From Hemibagrus wyckioides (lineage: Eukaryota > Chordata > Actinopteri > Siluriformes > Bagridae), in the NCBI RefSeq assembly GCF_019097595.1, contig NC_080718.1:13992157-14056156 (forward strand): 64,000 nt of DNA, given 5' to 3'. Shown here piece after piece: positions 12,401 to 24,615 of this stretch; the first letter of the stretch is position 1; each line of letters starts with the position of its first letter. The translations under genes were made by a program, and so were the position numbers. The notes under the pieces were generated by a model. The model ran no database searches. It had not been told where the DNA came from and saw only the letters and a list, made by a program, of their open reading frames with translations.

Positions 12401-13180
12401 ATATTTAACAACAGATTAACAAATGAAAAGTGTTTTTGTGCTCAGAAAGTTATACTTTGTCCATGTTTGTGTCATGTTATTTTGTATTAATATGACGCAA
12501 AGGCACATTAACTGCTCTATTTATTTTGCATGCAATTTATGGCTGTCAACTGGTAAAAGCCTTGGTGTTAAAAGTGACAGTGTATGATGGAATCATATTT
12601 CCTGTGTGGGAGTTCCTGCTGGGCCCTGTACTGTAAATGTAATACGCATTGTAGACGTTCACTGTGGGCATATTAGCTCCATTCTTAAAATGAGTAATGA
12701 GAAGTGGGTTTTTTTTACTGTGCTCTTTCAAAGGATAGTTAAAGTTGTGACCTTTAGAATTGACATGAGAAGGCTTGGTGAGAGTGTGCATTTGAGGTTA
12801 GATCAATGTTCAACTCCTACACCAGCATGTAGACTCGGATGAAGGAACAGAACAGTGGAAAATCTGTTTTGATATTTTTTATTTATTTATTTTTGAAGTG
12901 GTGTGTGTGTGTGTGTGTGCGCGAGTGCAATCACTTGGTTAATATCCGTTAAATTCAGTTCCATTCTACAGATCAAACATAAAGTTCTCAAGCCAAAGAT
13001 GTTAAGAAAGTAATTTGAGAAAGTTTTTTTCTCTCTGAAATCTTCCTCATATGTGTTGCAGCTTGTCCCGTCTTAATATGCTTAAATATAATAATGAACC
13101 TCTTAGAACAAAGAGAGCTCAAAAGCTAGACAGGTGTAAAAACATTGACCTTTCCTAATTTGTTGTACGGTTGTTAACTA
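6431..13180. other. Intergenic, no gene seen
   Basis: AT-rich intergenic sequence upstream of zfp36l1. Apart from simple runs (A run near 7997-8008, T run near 10930-10950, GT repeat at 12899-12919) it is mostly unique. All open frames are short and lack splice-supported or family-like content. Confidence 0.6.
12899..12919. repeat. (GT)n microsatellite
   Basis: About ten uninterrupted GT units. Confidence 0.9.
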
Positions 13181-13830
13181 CAGTTTGCTTGACAAGCTCT
13201 CTCTCACTGTTATTTAGCTGAGGATTCACTTGTGGTTTCCATTAAGCAGTTTTGACTATAGAGGGAAGAGAGGGAGAGAAAGCCATGCTAGAAGAACTCA
13301 AGCTAAACGATGGCTGGGTTTGTGTTTGTAAAAGTCAGGGACATCATTTATCAGGGATGAAATAGAATCATGCTCCGGCAGCTCTTAGCTTCGACAAGAC
13401 TCTCCCAGCCATATTAAAAGCATGCTGCTATTCCTGTTTAATGGAGTGATGGATGAAAATGTTCCTGCTTGTTTATGAAATCTGACACAAGGCATCTGCC
13501 GGATTGTGATAGGGCCTCTGGCACCAGGGTTAGCCTTCCATTTAAATTTATATCTTCCTAACCCGAAAGATGTTTCAAGTGAGTGAGCCCTGATAAGGCA
13601 ACAGGAAAAGCCTCGTTAAACTAATTTGGAATCAAGATTTTTCTTGCTTTCAATAAGAGCTTTGGCCTTGAACTCCTCATTAAAGAGGTCGTATTTAAAA
13701 GAGAACACATTTCATTGCTCTGTTTCATTAACACTAATCCCTGTGCCTGCCCGTGAGCTCAACTATGCAATCCCACAAATATAAATCATTGTCTTTCTCA
13801 ATATCCCATCTGCGGAAGACAGATCCAAGA
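13180..13830. other. Complex repeat-free stretch, candidate enhancer
   Basis: About 650 bp of balanced composition with no microsatellite or transposon similarity. It has scattered motifs such as TGATAA (13591-13596), TAATCC (13735-13740) and several ATTAA cores. It does not code for protein. This texture is typical of conserved non-coding elements near developmental genes, but conservation cannot be judged from one sequence. Confidence 0.3.
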
Positions 13831-14894
13831 CAACATTCTTGCTGTGAACGGAAATGACCAAGAAAGCTCCAGTGTACACCTAACCTAAAACTTAAGCAAA
13901 ATCAGACATCTCATTGTACAATTAAAACCAAGATTTTAAGAGGGTAATATAATAACAAGCTGCTCTAAGATAAGCGTGTTTAGCTGAAGGGACTATGTCT
14001 CTCGCTTCATGTTCTTTTTTGGCTCCCAGAGCAACAGTACAGGAAACATCTGGAAGTAGATCAGCAGTTGTCTGCTGGGAGAGTCTGGATGACAGCGAGT
14101 TTGCCTCTAGACTGCTCTATGTACAGGGAAGTGCATGGATTCTGTCGAGGTCTCGTAAGAGACCCTGCACAAACAAATACACTCATGAAGCAAAACAGCC
14201 ACAAGAATGAGATCCTTGAAGCAGCTTGTAATTGCCATCTGATCGTTTTTTTATGTGGTATAAATATGGCTGCAGTGCAAAGTGAAGTATGTTGGCCATA
14301 GACAGAGCATGAGGTTAGGTTTTATTCTATGGGTTAAGAGGACCGCAGATGTTTACTGTTTCTGTGGTGATTATGGGTTGAAGAAGCAAACGTTTTGTTC
14401 TCTCTGTTTTCACACATGATGGCCCTGATGTACTAAAGGTTTCCTTTTGTATAACACATGCAAACTTGACAACAGCTACAAAATATGTGCTAGCAGATTT
14501 ATGGAGAGAGTTTTGTGTCTGTTTCCAAATGATTACAATATGATGTTTTTGCATGGTTTTTTCCTTAATAAATATGCAGTTTGCATGTTTTTATCTAAAG
14601 ATATGCCATAAAGGCAGATACAAACATCTTCTTTAAGCAACCACAGTGTGAACGATAAATCTTTAAGGCATGTTAGCAGTGTTAACAAAATCTGAAAGCC
14701 CCTTCAGGAATAGTGAGTTTGTGTGTCCAGAAATTACAGATAATATTTGCATAATGTATGTCTGTTTATCCCAGATGCAGACAAAATGAAAACATTCTTT
14801 ATTTTTTTTTAATGAGATAATGAGATTCTTAAAAAACTGCTCTGCAAATTTCTTACAAAGTGAAAATATCTTGGATATTCTCAACCATATAATC

Positions 14895-15085
14895 TGGTAG
14901 CTTAGTGGTTACGATGTTGGACTACTGATTGAAAGGTTGTGAGTTTGAATCCCAGGTCCACCAAGCTGCAACTGCTGGGCCCCTGAGCAAGGCCCTTAAC
15001 CCTCAACTGCTCAGTTGTACAAAATGAGATAAAAAGTAAGTCTCTCTGGATAAGGGTGTCTGCTAAATGACAGAAATGTAAATGT
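14895..15085 (+). repeat. tRNA-derived SINE
   Basis: A perfect polymerase III A box (TAGCTTAGTGG, 14898-14908) is followed by a near-consensus B box (AGTTTGAATCC, 14942-14952). A non-tRNA body follows, then a 3' end reading gataagggtgtctgctaaatga with an aaatgta tail. This tail is common to fish SINE families that borrow a LINE 3' end. The tRNA part is diverged and is not a functional tRNA gene. Confidence 0.85.
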
Positions 15086-15089
15086 ATTA

Positions 15090-17367
15090 TGGTTGAACAC
15101 AGCGCAAGTCTAGGTCTCCCATCAGCCACTGTAGTATTTAAGTCATGTCTTGTACAGCACTTTTCTCGTGTTTTGTACCTTGTTCACGTTATATTCAAGT
15201 TGTTGACCCGCTTCGCTATTCTCATTTTGTTTGTGAACACTTTCCTTTGCTTCCCTCAGAAACCAATCCCCTGTTTATTTACACTCTCACAGACTCCCAT
15301 TCTCTGCCTCCTGATTGGTTACCTGTCACTGTTTAGCCAGACTTCTAGTTTGACACCTAAGTTTTTTATACTACAACATTTGACATATCTGAGCATTTAA
15401 CTTAACTGTGTTTACATTTCCAGCCAGTTTCAGCCTGACTCCTATGACACAGCCCTGACTGTAAAGTACTTTTACAAAGATGACTCACAGCAGCTCAGGA
15501 ACATCATATTATACATTGTATTCTCTCATGACTCAACAAACATGTCTCAAACTTCATCTCACATATTGTAGACTGTAGAATGTAACGGTCACAAATCTGG
15601 CTTCTGCTGTTCACTACACATTCACACCTCCGATGCCTGTGAAGTGTGAACAGACTTTTGTGTTCATATTGTATTTTCTAAAGACTTTTTTCATGTATTT
15701 CACAGCCCTTAATTTGTGTTACAGAGATCTGAATGTTCAATGGCTGTTCAAATAGTCAAATATAGTAAACACAAAATATTTTACATGTTTTAAAAATTTC
15801 CACTCATTTGTATGTTCTGTAATTCACACAATTATTCTTTGTATGTCGGTCATAACTTTTTGTGTACATACAAATTAGCAGGTTATTTAGTATTTTGGTA
15901 AATCAGGGCATAACTTTCCGCCACACACACATGCAGTTCATCCCATTTCACTCATACTCATAAACCTCCATAAACCCTTCACACTTTGAGTCACATGTAT
16001 TTAGGAAGCCCGCTAATCTCCAACCCCCCCCCCCCCCATGTGCATTCATGCATCCCACAAATATCTCCCTCACTCTGACACACAGTTAGATACCCACCAG
16101 CTCACTTGCTAGCCCTGCAACTACAACCTGGTTTCTATTCAGCTCTCAAACAAATCTTTGTTTCTCCTTTTTTTCTCAAACCAAACTTCATCTCTGCCTC
16201 TGCAGAAAAAGTGCCTGAAGTAACAAGTGAGACAAACAGTAAGAGGAAGTCCAGGTTAAGACGATGTTAAGAAAGAAAGACAGGAGAAAGTGAGAGAGAG
16301 AGAGAGACAAAGAAGGAGAGACATACACACTCGCAGAGAAGTGAGTTAGAAGGAGGAGAATGCCATTAGGGAGAAAGTGCGTAGTCATGCTGCAGGAATG
16401 CTGGAGGGGAGATAGCTGGCGTGACTGCCGCCATTTTTCACAGCCTTAATCAGAGACACCTGTCAGTGTGCGAGGTGGAGGAGTGGTGTGGGATAGCGTA
16501 GAAGAGGCAGAAGTGGAGGTGGAGGGCCTGCTGTGCTTGGTGGAGCTGGAGTCCACATGAGGCTTATTTATTTTTCTATAGCAGAGGGAGAGGGTAGAGA
16601 GAAAAAGAGAGAAAAGGAGAGAACAGAGCCAGGCAGAACTCTCTAAAGGGGGCAGGGTGAGCCTTCCATCCTTTCATCCTTCCTTCCTTCCTGCTGCTGC
16701 TGTGTTGCTGGCCTGCATTCAGCAGGATATATGACCACCTCCTTGTCATGGTGTAATTGCACTAGTCATGGTGTAATCTCATACTCATCTTAAATTACAG
16801 CAATTTCTGTCTACTATACTACTTTATAGCTCCCAAACAAAGTTACTCCATCAAAGTGTGATCAAGGTGCTTTATCTTTAGTGGCGGTGTTTATTACCTT
16901 GTTTGTATCACCACGCATACCAGGTTATCCGGAATGTATTAGAGCTCTGCATATATCATACACACCCTATGAGCGCGCCTCTCTTTGCATTTCTGAATTT
17001 GACCCCATCTCCTTTATGTCTCATATTAGAATGAGTGATGTCACTGCACTCCTTTGTCAACATAAGGATGCATTTATTTATGCTTGTCTGGATACATAAT
17101 AGAAACCCGAGGGAGGGAAGCATCACCACAGAGAGTTGTGTAAACATCGGCACAGGAAGACTGGCTCGGTTTAAACAGGACAAACATTTATGCAATAGAG
17201 TGAAGGTGAAATAAGCAAGCTTCTAGTTTGTTTACGTCCACTGAAAGTGTATTGTGGAATGGGTTTGGTCTGCCATGGCAACTTTTAATGAGCTTACTAA
17301 TGTTTTTTTTTCATTTGTTCCAACCAAAACTTCCTTCCTTCATGGAGTTTGCAAAGTGTTTCACAGT
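15090..17367. other. Intergenic with low-complexity tracts
   Basis: Unique AT-rich sequence to about 16000, then a C run (16026-16037), GA-rich stretches (16260-16320, 16580-16625) and a CTTC-rich patch (16665-16692). The 16400-16560 part is complex and holds a YY1-type GCCGCCATTTT motif (16427-16437). No gene seen. Confidence 0.5.
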
Positions 17368-17565
17368 ACATTTATTTACATTCATTTATTTGGCAAGCAC
17401 TTTTATACAAAATAATTCAAGCATACTGCTAAGCACTTGAGAGTCAAAGGCCTTGCCCGAGCATTCAGCAGTTCAGCAGAGTCTCTAGCAGGCCTAAGAG
17501 CTGAACTCACAAGTTAGTAGCACAGACCGTTAAGCATTGAGCCAGCACTGCTGCTAAAGTAAGCT
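17368..17565 (-). repeat. tRNA-derived SINE copy, minus orientation
   Basis: Read on the minus strand, this repeats the family architecture: a tRNA-like head near 17565 ending in aactttgagttc-type B-box sequence, the ggcaaggcc body, and a tail of tttggcaagc / tttacattcattt type. It is degenerate relative to the 14895 copy. Confidence 0.6.
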
Positions 17566-19084
17566 CTGATAAGAATACTGATGTCAGGTGCTGATTCACT
17601 CAGTGATGGCTGGAAGGCGAGGGCTTGGACGGGGATCAGACACTTGGCTCGGGACCCATTTTCCATAATATATTCTTCTTGAAAGAACTATATGCAGTAG
17701 ATAAAATGCAGATGATGATGTTGATGGCTGCTGAAGTAAAGTAAGCCGCTGATATATCAGTGAAATGTGAACAAAGTTTTAGTCAGAACTAAAAGGAAGT
17801 CAGTATATCAACTATTTCCAGTGTGTACTAATTAATGATTAGCAAGCATTAAGCAAATAGGTTACCGCACGACCAAAGTCTTTTGCCTACACCATTTTTT
17901 CTTATTCTTCTTCAAGTGAAATAGGATTAATCCCTTAAATTCCTAGTACCTATTGGTGGGTGCTGACTTACATTTATCTTTTCACTACATATTGGAGTGT
18001 AAAGCAATGCCACTGTCTTTATCTGTATTTGTTTGATGCTACAATTATCTGTTTCTGTATTTGAATGAATATCAGAAGTGGTTGTAGCCTAAACCATACC
18101 AGGCAGTTACTAAGGATAAAATAATGAATGCTGTAAATAAAAGTATGGTATTTTTGTTGTGTTACGTGAGATTCCAGTCCCAATCCTCAGCTTTACTCTC
18201 AAGTAGGAGATACCATGTGAACCTTTATAAAGCAGCTCCTATTCATATTACCTTTTCATTCAGCGCATTTGAAAGAGTATTTTGCATTTTGTTATCTTAC
18301 TGTGGTTACTGAATAATTCATATTAGTTACCAAATACTACGCTGAATAATAAGTCTTCAAGGAGTTAATGTAAACACAGTTTTGGAGGATGTGACGACAC
18401 ATTCTGATGTTTTCGGTATTTACCAAGACCACAGCAAGTGTGATCAAACCTGACCAAAGAGTATGTGTTTGTGTTCTATTTTGGTCTTGACGAACTCCCC
18501 TATCTGAGCTTTCATTTCCTGTGCATGTCTTATCTGATGGTTAGTGTTGGTTAGTGTAGTTCCTCAGTTGGATATCCCCCACATGTCTGGGTATGTGGCT
18601 GTGGATTTTCTGTGTTTAAAACATAGACCTGTCCTTTGTCCTCACATATCCTCTGTTATCAGGGCTTGAGTGCAGGCTGACACTACTATGACCTCTTTTT
18701 TTGTTTGACCTCCATAGACCAAAGCTCAGAACCACTGTGGCCCAATCCTGGTGGGAATATTTATCAGCCCTATTGCTAAACACACTCTGTGGCTTTTGTC
18801 ACATTCTAAGAGCTAATGCAAATGCACCACTGAAATTCGCTAAATTTCAGAAATGTGTTTTTAATTCCAAGATGTGGGGTGATTAGCAGATTTGCTTATC
18901 ATTGATATGTAATCAAATTAAGAGTTATCATGAGGAGACTTTTCTCAAGGAGCTGGGGGGCATTCTTGGTACTTTCCGGGACACTTGGTGTTGTCACTAT
19001 GAGTCATCCAGTGAACCTGGTCCTTTAGAGAGTTAGAGAGTTCAACAGTCAAATTTAATGTTTCACAATGAGTACTCGTCTCTG

Positions 19085-19088
<4 letters not shown>

Positions 19089-19168
<80 letters not shown>
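19089..19168. repeat. (CT)n microsatellite
   Basis: An 80-bp polypyrimidine tract with a few interruptions (gtctctcactctctgt). Confidence 0.95.
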
Positions 19169-19171
<3 letters not shown>

Positions 19172-20555
19172 TTTGTCTATTTGTCTGGATCCTAACTTTA
19201 CAGGTTCCAAACTGCCCACTATTTGTAAAAATTAGCAACTCACAGGCACAAGTCATCTGGCTCTTTATTGATTAAATATTTTGTATATGTAACATGTAAA
19301 AAATTTTTAACTAAAGAGTTGTGGTATGACGTATGCAAGATGGTGTGACACCTTGCTCTCTACTTCCTTTGGTCTAAGCAGACCATTTGTCAGTTGTCAG
19401 GAAGTGAAGTCATTTCCTACCCCAGTGTGGAAAGTTGCCACCCAGTAGAAATAAAATGACATTTCCAAATGGCATGTAAAGATGGTCTATGGTGTGACTG
19501 AAAATCATGCTACGTATATTTAGAAATGCAGTGCAGTAGACATATAATATTGAACAATGTATTGTTTTTATAGGTTTTTTTAATTTTTTTACTGCACTTT
19601 ATTCATCCGAATGCCTTAATAATTAACCTAGAGTTGTGCATCAATGATAAATGTACACAGTGATGATTAACTCATTGAGGCTAAAGTCTCCTGTTCAGCA
19701 GGACACCAAAAAAGGCAAATACAGATGAGAAATCTAGATATAAAATAGCTAGGATAGAAATGCTGCAACTAAAAATACAGTAAACTAGCTAGCTAAATGT
19801 GACCTGAACTGAGTAAATGAAAAAGAATCATTTGACGTCAGAAAATGAGGAAATTGAAACTTTGAAATCTGACCTATGATGTGATCACCAGTGCTGATGT
19901 TTACTTCTAAAGGTTAGAACCTAGAATGGTAAGCTATTTTTTCCAAGTACTTGAAAAAAGAAAACATGGTTTGTTGCCTCAGCAGTAACAAAACAATGTG
20001 CATTATGGTATAAAACCTTCAAGCAATTTCACTACTGAAATGGCAAAGCTCAAATAAATTATGATCTTTATCATAAATGCAACTTTAGGTAGAAAGGAGG
20101 ACATAACAAAAGAGGCAAAGTACATGTGAGTTTTCCTTTTGTCTTTAAGCAAACAGAGTATGACTCAGAGTATTTGCGCTGAATCTTTGGCTGTTCTCAG
20201 ACTGAGACGTGACAGACTCTGTACAGTAATCCTATAGAAAGGGACAAATTGTTCCTTTTGACACAGAGGTTGTTAGTAAATGTTGGTTTAGTTTTTTGAC
20301 AGGTATTTTTGATGCAGATTTCTCCTGGAGACCTGAAAAACCTGTTCTACTTCTGTGACTGAATCACATCAGTATATTGTAGATCTCTGAGCTTCTGAGA
20401 AGATTTTAGGGAATCTCCCTCCCTCTTCAAATTACAATATCAGCCATCAGTAATCTTTCTGTCTGATGTTAGCGACATTGGGGGCTTTCTAAATCTACCA
20501 TCCATAACAAAATGTATGACTTTTTAGTATTTTTTTCTTGGCTGATAGAGTATTC

Positions 20556-20609
<54 letters not shown>

Positions 20610-20610
20610 G
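20556..20610. repeat. (GT)n(GA)n compound microsatellite
   Basis: GT units give way directly to GA units near 20581. Confidence 0.95.
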
Positions 20611-21479
20611 CAAAACAGGAGAAAATAACCTCAAAACATCCTGCCCCATTTCTAAAAATCTTTTTCAGTCTCAGTGGAACATGCAGAGGTGTTAAGAAGC
20701 ATTATTTTCACTGCACATACATGTGCATACATTTGCAACCCACAGAAAGCCTATGCATTTAACCCTTTCCAAACCCACACCGGAATCTCCATCATACTTT
20801 AATAAAACATGAACACCTACTAACTAGCACTCTGTTTACAGGAAGTGGTTTCTCATTAATTCTACTGAACTTTTATTATTTCACCCAGGAAATTATATAC
20901 AAGCATTCTGTGTGAATGCCTGCTTCCACTTTCCACCATGGAGCACCAGAGGCTATATGTTGTTGTTTTGCAATATAATGTGTTGATGGTGGGCTGTAAT
21001 ATCCTTTGTCTTGTCTTGTCTGCTCTTGTAGTTTTCATTACTAACTCACAGAATCAGCTGGTAGGGTTTGGGGTGAACCACTAACACCCTTCCCAATGTT
21101 GGCCTAGCAAACATAGCACTCTCTGGTCCCTTGTGTTTGTTCACAAGGGTGATTACGGGAAAGGCCAGGATAAGTGGGTTTAAATAGAGCCAGAGTGGCT
21201 TCCTCTGGGAATGGGTTAATGATATAAAGAGCCTAAAAACAAACCCTAGGAAACAAGAAGTACTTTTACAAAACTTACTCGAGCTACAAACTGCTTTAAT
21301 GTCATCAATGTTGTTAGAATCACTTGTTTTACATTTTGAGCTCTTCATGATGGAAAATTGTGTGTTACGCAAGCGTTAGTATATGTGTTAGTACTGCAAG
21401 CGTTTTAATGTTGGAACAGGAGACAGGTCCAGGTGTGCTCGTAGGTATGTGTGTATAGGCAGGCTAGTGTTCAGGAGGG

Positions 21480-21910
21480 GGGAGGAGGTTAAATTGGTTT
21501 GGCTCGAACTGTAATGCAAATGCTAATAAAGTAAGCGGCCAAATTACCAAAGCTAAAATAATTTCCTGTAGTGATGCTTAAAATCAGCTATTTCTGACTC
21601 GCCTTGTTTGTTTTGGTGGGGGAGGGGGAGGAGGGGTAGACAGGGGTCTGTGGACACATAATCCTCCCCTAAAAAAGTGACTTATTTATGAATTCCAGCC
21701 CTGAGTCCCCCTCCCTTCTCCCCTTGCAGACCTCGGGAGAGAGCACAAGCCTGCCAGAAGTCATTGGCTGATGTTTACAGGACTGGATTGGCTATTTCCC
21801 ATGGTGCCCTGTGATATCTTATTTATATAAGGCCCGATATGGGAGAACTGAACGGTTTATTTTGGGATATTCCCCATAGATGGATTTGATTCCTGCAACT
21901 GGAGCAATTT
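21480..21910. other. Complex repeat-free stretch, candidate enhancer
   Basis: Contains a perfect octamer ATGCAAAT (21514-21521), G-rich/C-rich patches (21610-21720) and an NF-kappaB-like GGGATATTCC (21864-21873). It has no coding potential. It is denser in recognisable binding motifs than its neighbours. Regulatory function is inference. Confidence 0.3.
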
Positions 21911-24435
21911 CCTAAATACGTGCCACCCTCCAGGTTTTGGAGTGTGCTTGTGGTCAATGGCCAGAGTTTAGTACTTCACACGTTTAGCAGACATGTCTTC
22001 ATTCTCTTTAGGAAACACAGCTGTAAGATCTTTGCTGAATGTACAGCCGTGCATTTGGACCCATCTTCTGTTAAGAAAAGGCAAAGTAGCTACACAAATA
22101 ATTACATTATCTCTATTCTCAGTAGATGTGTTACTTTTGGTTTCTAAAGCTGGATCAAATACACGTGCCAGAGAACATTTGAACATTTCTTGCAATAAAA
22201 TACAATATCAAGTTTTTGGATCTTGTTTCCTAAATGTTTGAGTGCTGAAGCAGAAATAAACAAAAACAGAACATATTTTCAGCATTAAAGCAGTCATCTG
22301 GCTTTTATAACACCTTGCGTCATGGTGCGTGGCTCTTTCTGCCACTCCCAGCCCTCCCCCACCTAATATTCTGCAGCTCTTTCATTTTACTGGGTTCTCT
22401 CATGGCGTGTAATCCATGACAGACCCGTAGTGGGAAGTATGTTCTGGCTAAAAAGATCAGGGAACTAATGAGCACAGACTTACTGTGGAGGGAATTATGG
22501 GAAAGAGCTACGTGCTTCCTGGCTACGTCAACACTCAAGCCCAGATGTGCACTGGCACAGAGGTGTGAGTATGTTATAATGCTATAATGTGTGTTTAAGC
22601 TTGTCTTGCTCATTGAGAAACTTTAAAAGCCCCATCTCCAGCTTTGAGCTGTTACTTCCAAGTTAGGAAGTGGAGGAGGTTAAAGTGGCATCTCCCCAGC
22701 AATGACATCTGCAGCAGTACTTTTTAGGCCTTTGTTAGCTTGCATTTCTCATCCAGCAAATTTATGAGGCCTGGATGGAGTCATTATGATTGGCCTGAAA
22801 ACAGCACTTTTCCCAAACGCATTGGGCAGCACTACTCCAACTATTTCAAACTGAAATGGATCTCAGCTGAACTGTTTACTCAACTTTCCCTTGGGCCTGC
22901 ACTCATTCAGCTGGGTTACAGTGTATTTATGTACCGGAATGAGGTGAAATATCCAACTTTTTGTCATTTCATGTCAGAACGGTCTGCTTGTATAATCCTT
23001 GAACATAAAAAAAAACAATACTGTGTGATTTTTTTTCTTCATATGTTGAAGATGCCATCCAAGCATTCCTTCATTTGCTCTGTGGTTTAGTGGATAAATA
23101 CATTCAGAAGTTTCTCATCTCTACACCACCACTGCTCTCTCTGTCCACAATCTCCAGCAGCTTCATACACAGATCAGTAGGGTAGAGAGTTATAAATTTA
23201 AATCCCAGCTGAAACTCCTCTAACATTGTCTTGTGTTTAGGTTTGGCTGCTTTAATCCAAGAGAAGCCAGCTTTGAGAAGTAATCAATGTTGGCTCGATT
23301 ACTGAGGAAATGTAATCTGGTACTGATTACAAATTATAACTAAAGATTTAATTACATGTCATCAGATGTGTTTTCTTTTAGCCGTTTTTTCTTTTAGAAC
23401 TTGTTGATTCATATGTTTATGTAGAAGTGGCCTATTAAGAGAACAAAAAAAGGAAGAGGAACATATACATCATGTACTTCTCATATTATTACTAAGAAAA
23501 ACAAACAAAGAGACCCTTGAAATGCAAAATTTTTCAATACCAAAAAAAAAAAAACCCAACCAAACACACACATTATTTCTCAATAGCCAAAGCTCACCTT
23601 TCCAAAACAAAACTCTAAACACCGTTCATTTCTATAATCGCCTCTGAGTCCACTCTCATTAGAATTTCCCAACATATCCAAATAGTTTTTTTATATTTAG
23701 CAACACAAAGACGTGTATATCTGGTATATTTACAGAACACTGACCTCACTGAGAGAAGATTTTCACGACATTTCAGTATCTTATAATACAGAAAAAGAAA
23801 AGGGAAGTCAACATGTCAATTTCTAAAGAAGATATAATACAAGCACACACAGATAGGCATCAAGGTTTAAGAAAGTGTCATATATTTATTGATTATCCTT
23901 AAACAGAAATGACAAGCGCTTATTGTAAGTAGGGAATGACCATCCAAATGAACCCTCCAAACAGGATGACTGGACATTAAAATACACATGAATAAAACAG
24001 TAATAAAAAGTCTATTTTACACTGGAGAAGCTTGGAGGAAACAAAGGGAATGAAAGGAGAGAGAATAGTAGAGAGAGTAGAGGTAGAGCAAGAGCTACAG
24101 AAGAAGGAGTGAAGTATAAGCTCTCTGTCAAGAAGGCAAAGAAATGGAATGCTTGATTTACTAGTTGACCATGTAAGATGTCTGATGTACTTTTAAAAGT
24201 AGATAAATATCATTTTGGATTGTATGTGATTTCACTGGTTTATTTTTCAGTTCATTTTCTGTTATAGAAATTAACTAATTAATTATACTTAGATGTACAA
24301 GGTAAATAAATTAAAGTCGTTTCTCTGTAATTGTCTAGGTGATGCTAGTGCACATGTTGTCACTGCTATGTCCTCAATTAATGAGCACAGTGTTGAAAAA
24401 CAGTTTCAGATCAGTGTGTGAGATCAGATTACTAT
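21911..24435. other. Intergenic, no gene seen
   Basis: Unique AT-rich sequence with no recognisable coding exon, RNA gene or full mobile element. A 12-base A run lies near 23542. Confidence 0.5.
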
Positions 24436-24615
24436 CTGTATGGAGTTTCACGTGTTCTCCCCTGTGTATCTGTGGGTTTCCTCCAGGTTCTCCAGTTTCC
24501 TCCTAAAACAAGCTGGATTAGCTATGCTAAATTGCATTTAGATAATAAAGTAAATAACTTTGTTAATGTCTACTGTGTCGTCAGATGGCCTGGGATCCTG
24601 GCCCAACTATTATTG
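24436..24615 (+). repeat. Degraded fish interspersed repeat fragment
   Basis: The stretch reading tgttctcccctgtgtatctgtgggtttcctccaggttctccagtttcctcc, in pieces, matches from memory a very common teleost dispersed repeat (tgttctccccgtg...ggtttcctccgggt...). The downstream part is diverged. The family name was not determined. A related fragment in the opposite orientation lies at 53865-54055. Confidence 0.55.

Larger units (their letters stand above)
17566..21480. other. Intergenic, microsatellite-rich, no gene seen
   Basis: AT-rich unique sequence interrupted by the 80-bp CT tract (19089-19168) and a GT/GA compound tract (20556-20610). The longest frames are translations of these repeats. 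Confidence 0.5.

Noticed and set aside
14895..14970. Possible tRNA gene (good A and B boxes)
   Set aside because: The rest of the cloverleaf is not maintained, and the sequence continues into a SINE body and tail; a SINE head, not a tRNA gene.
18945..19256. 103-codon frame rich in RERE
   Set aside because: Translation of the CT microsatellite at 19089-19168.
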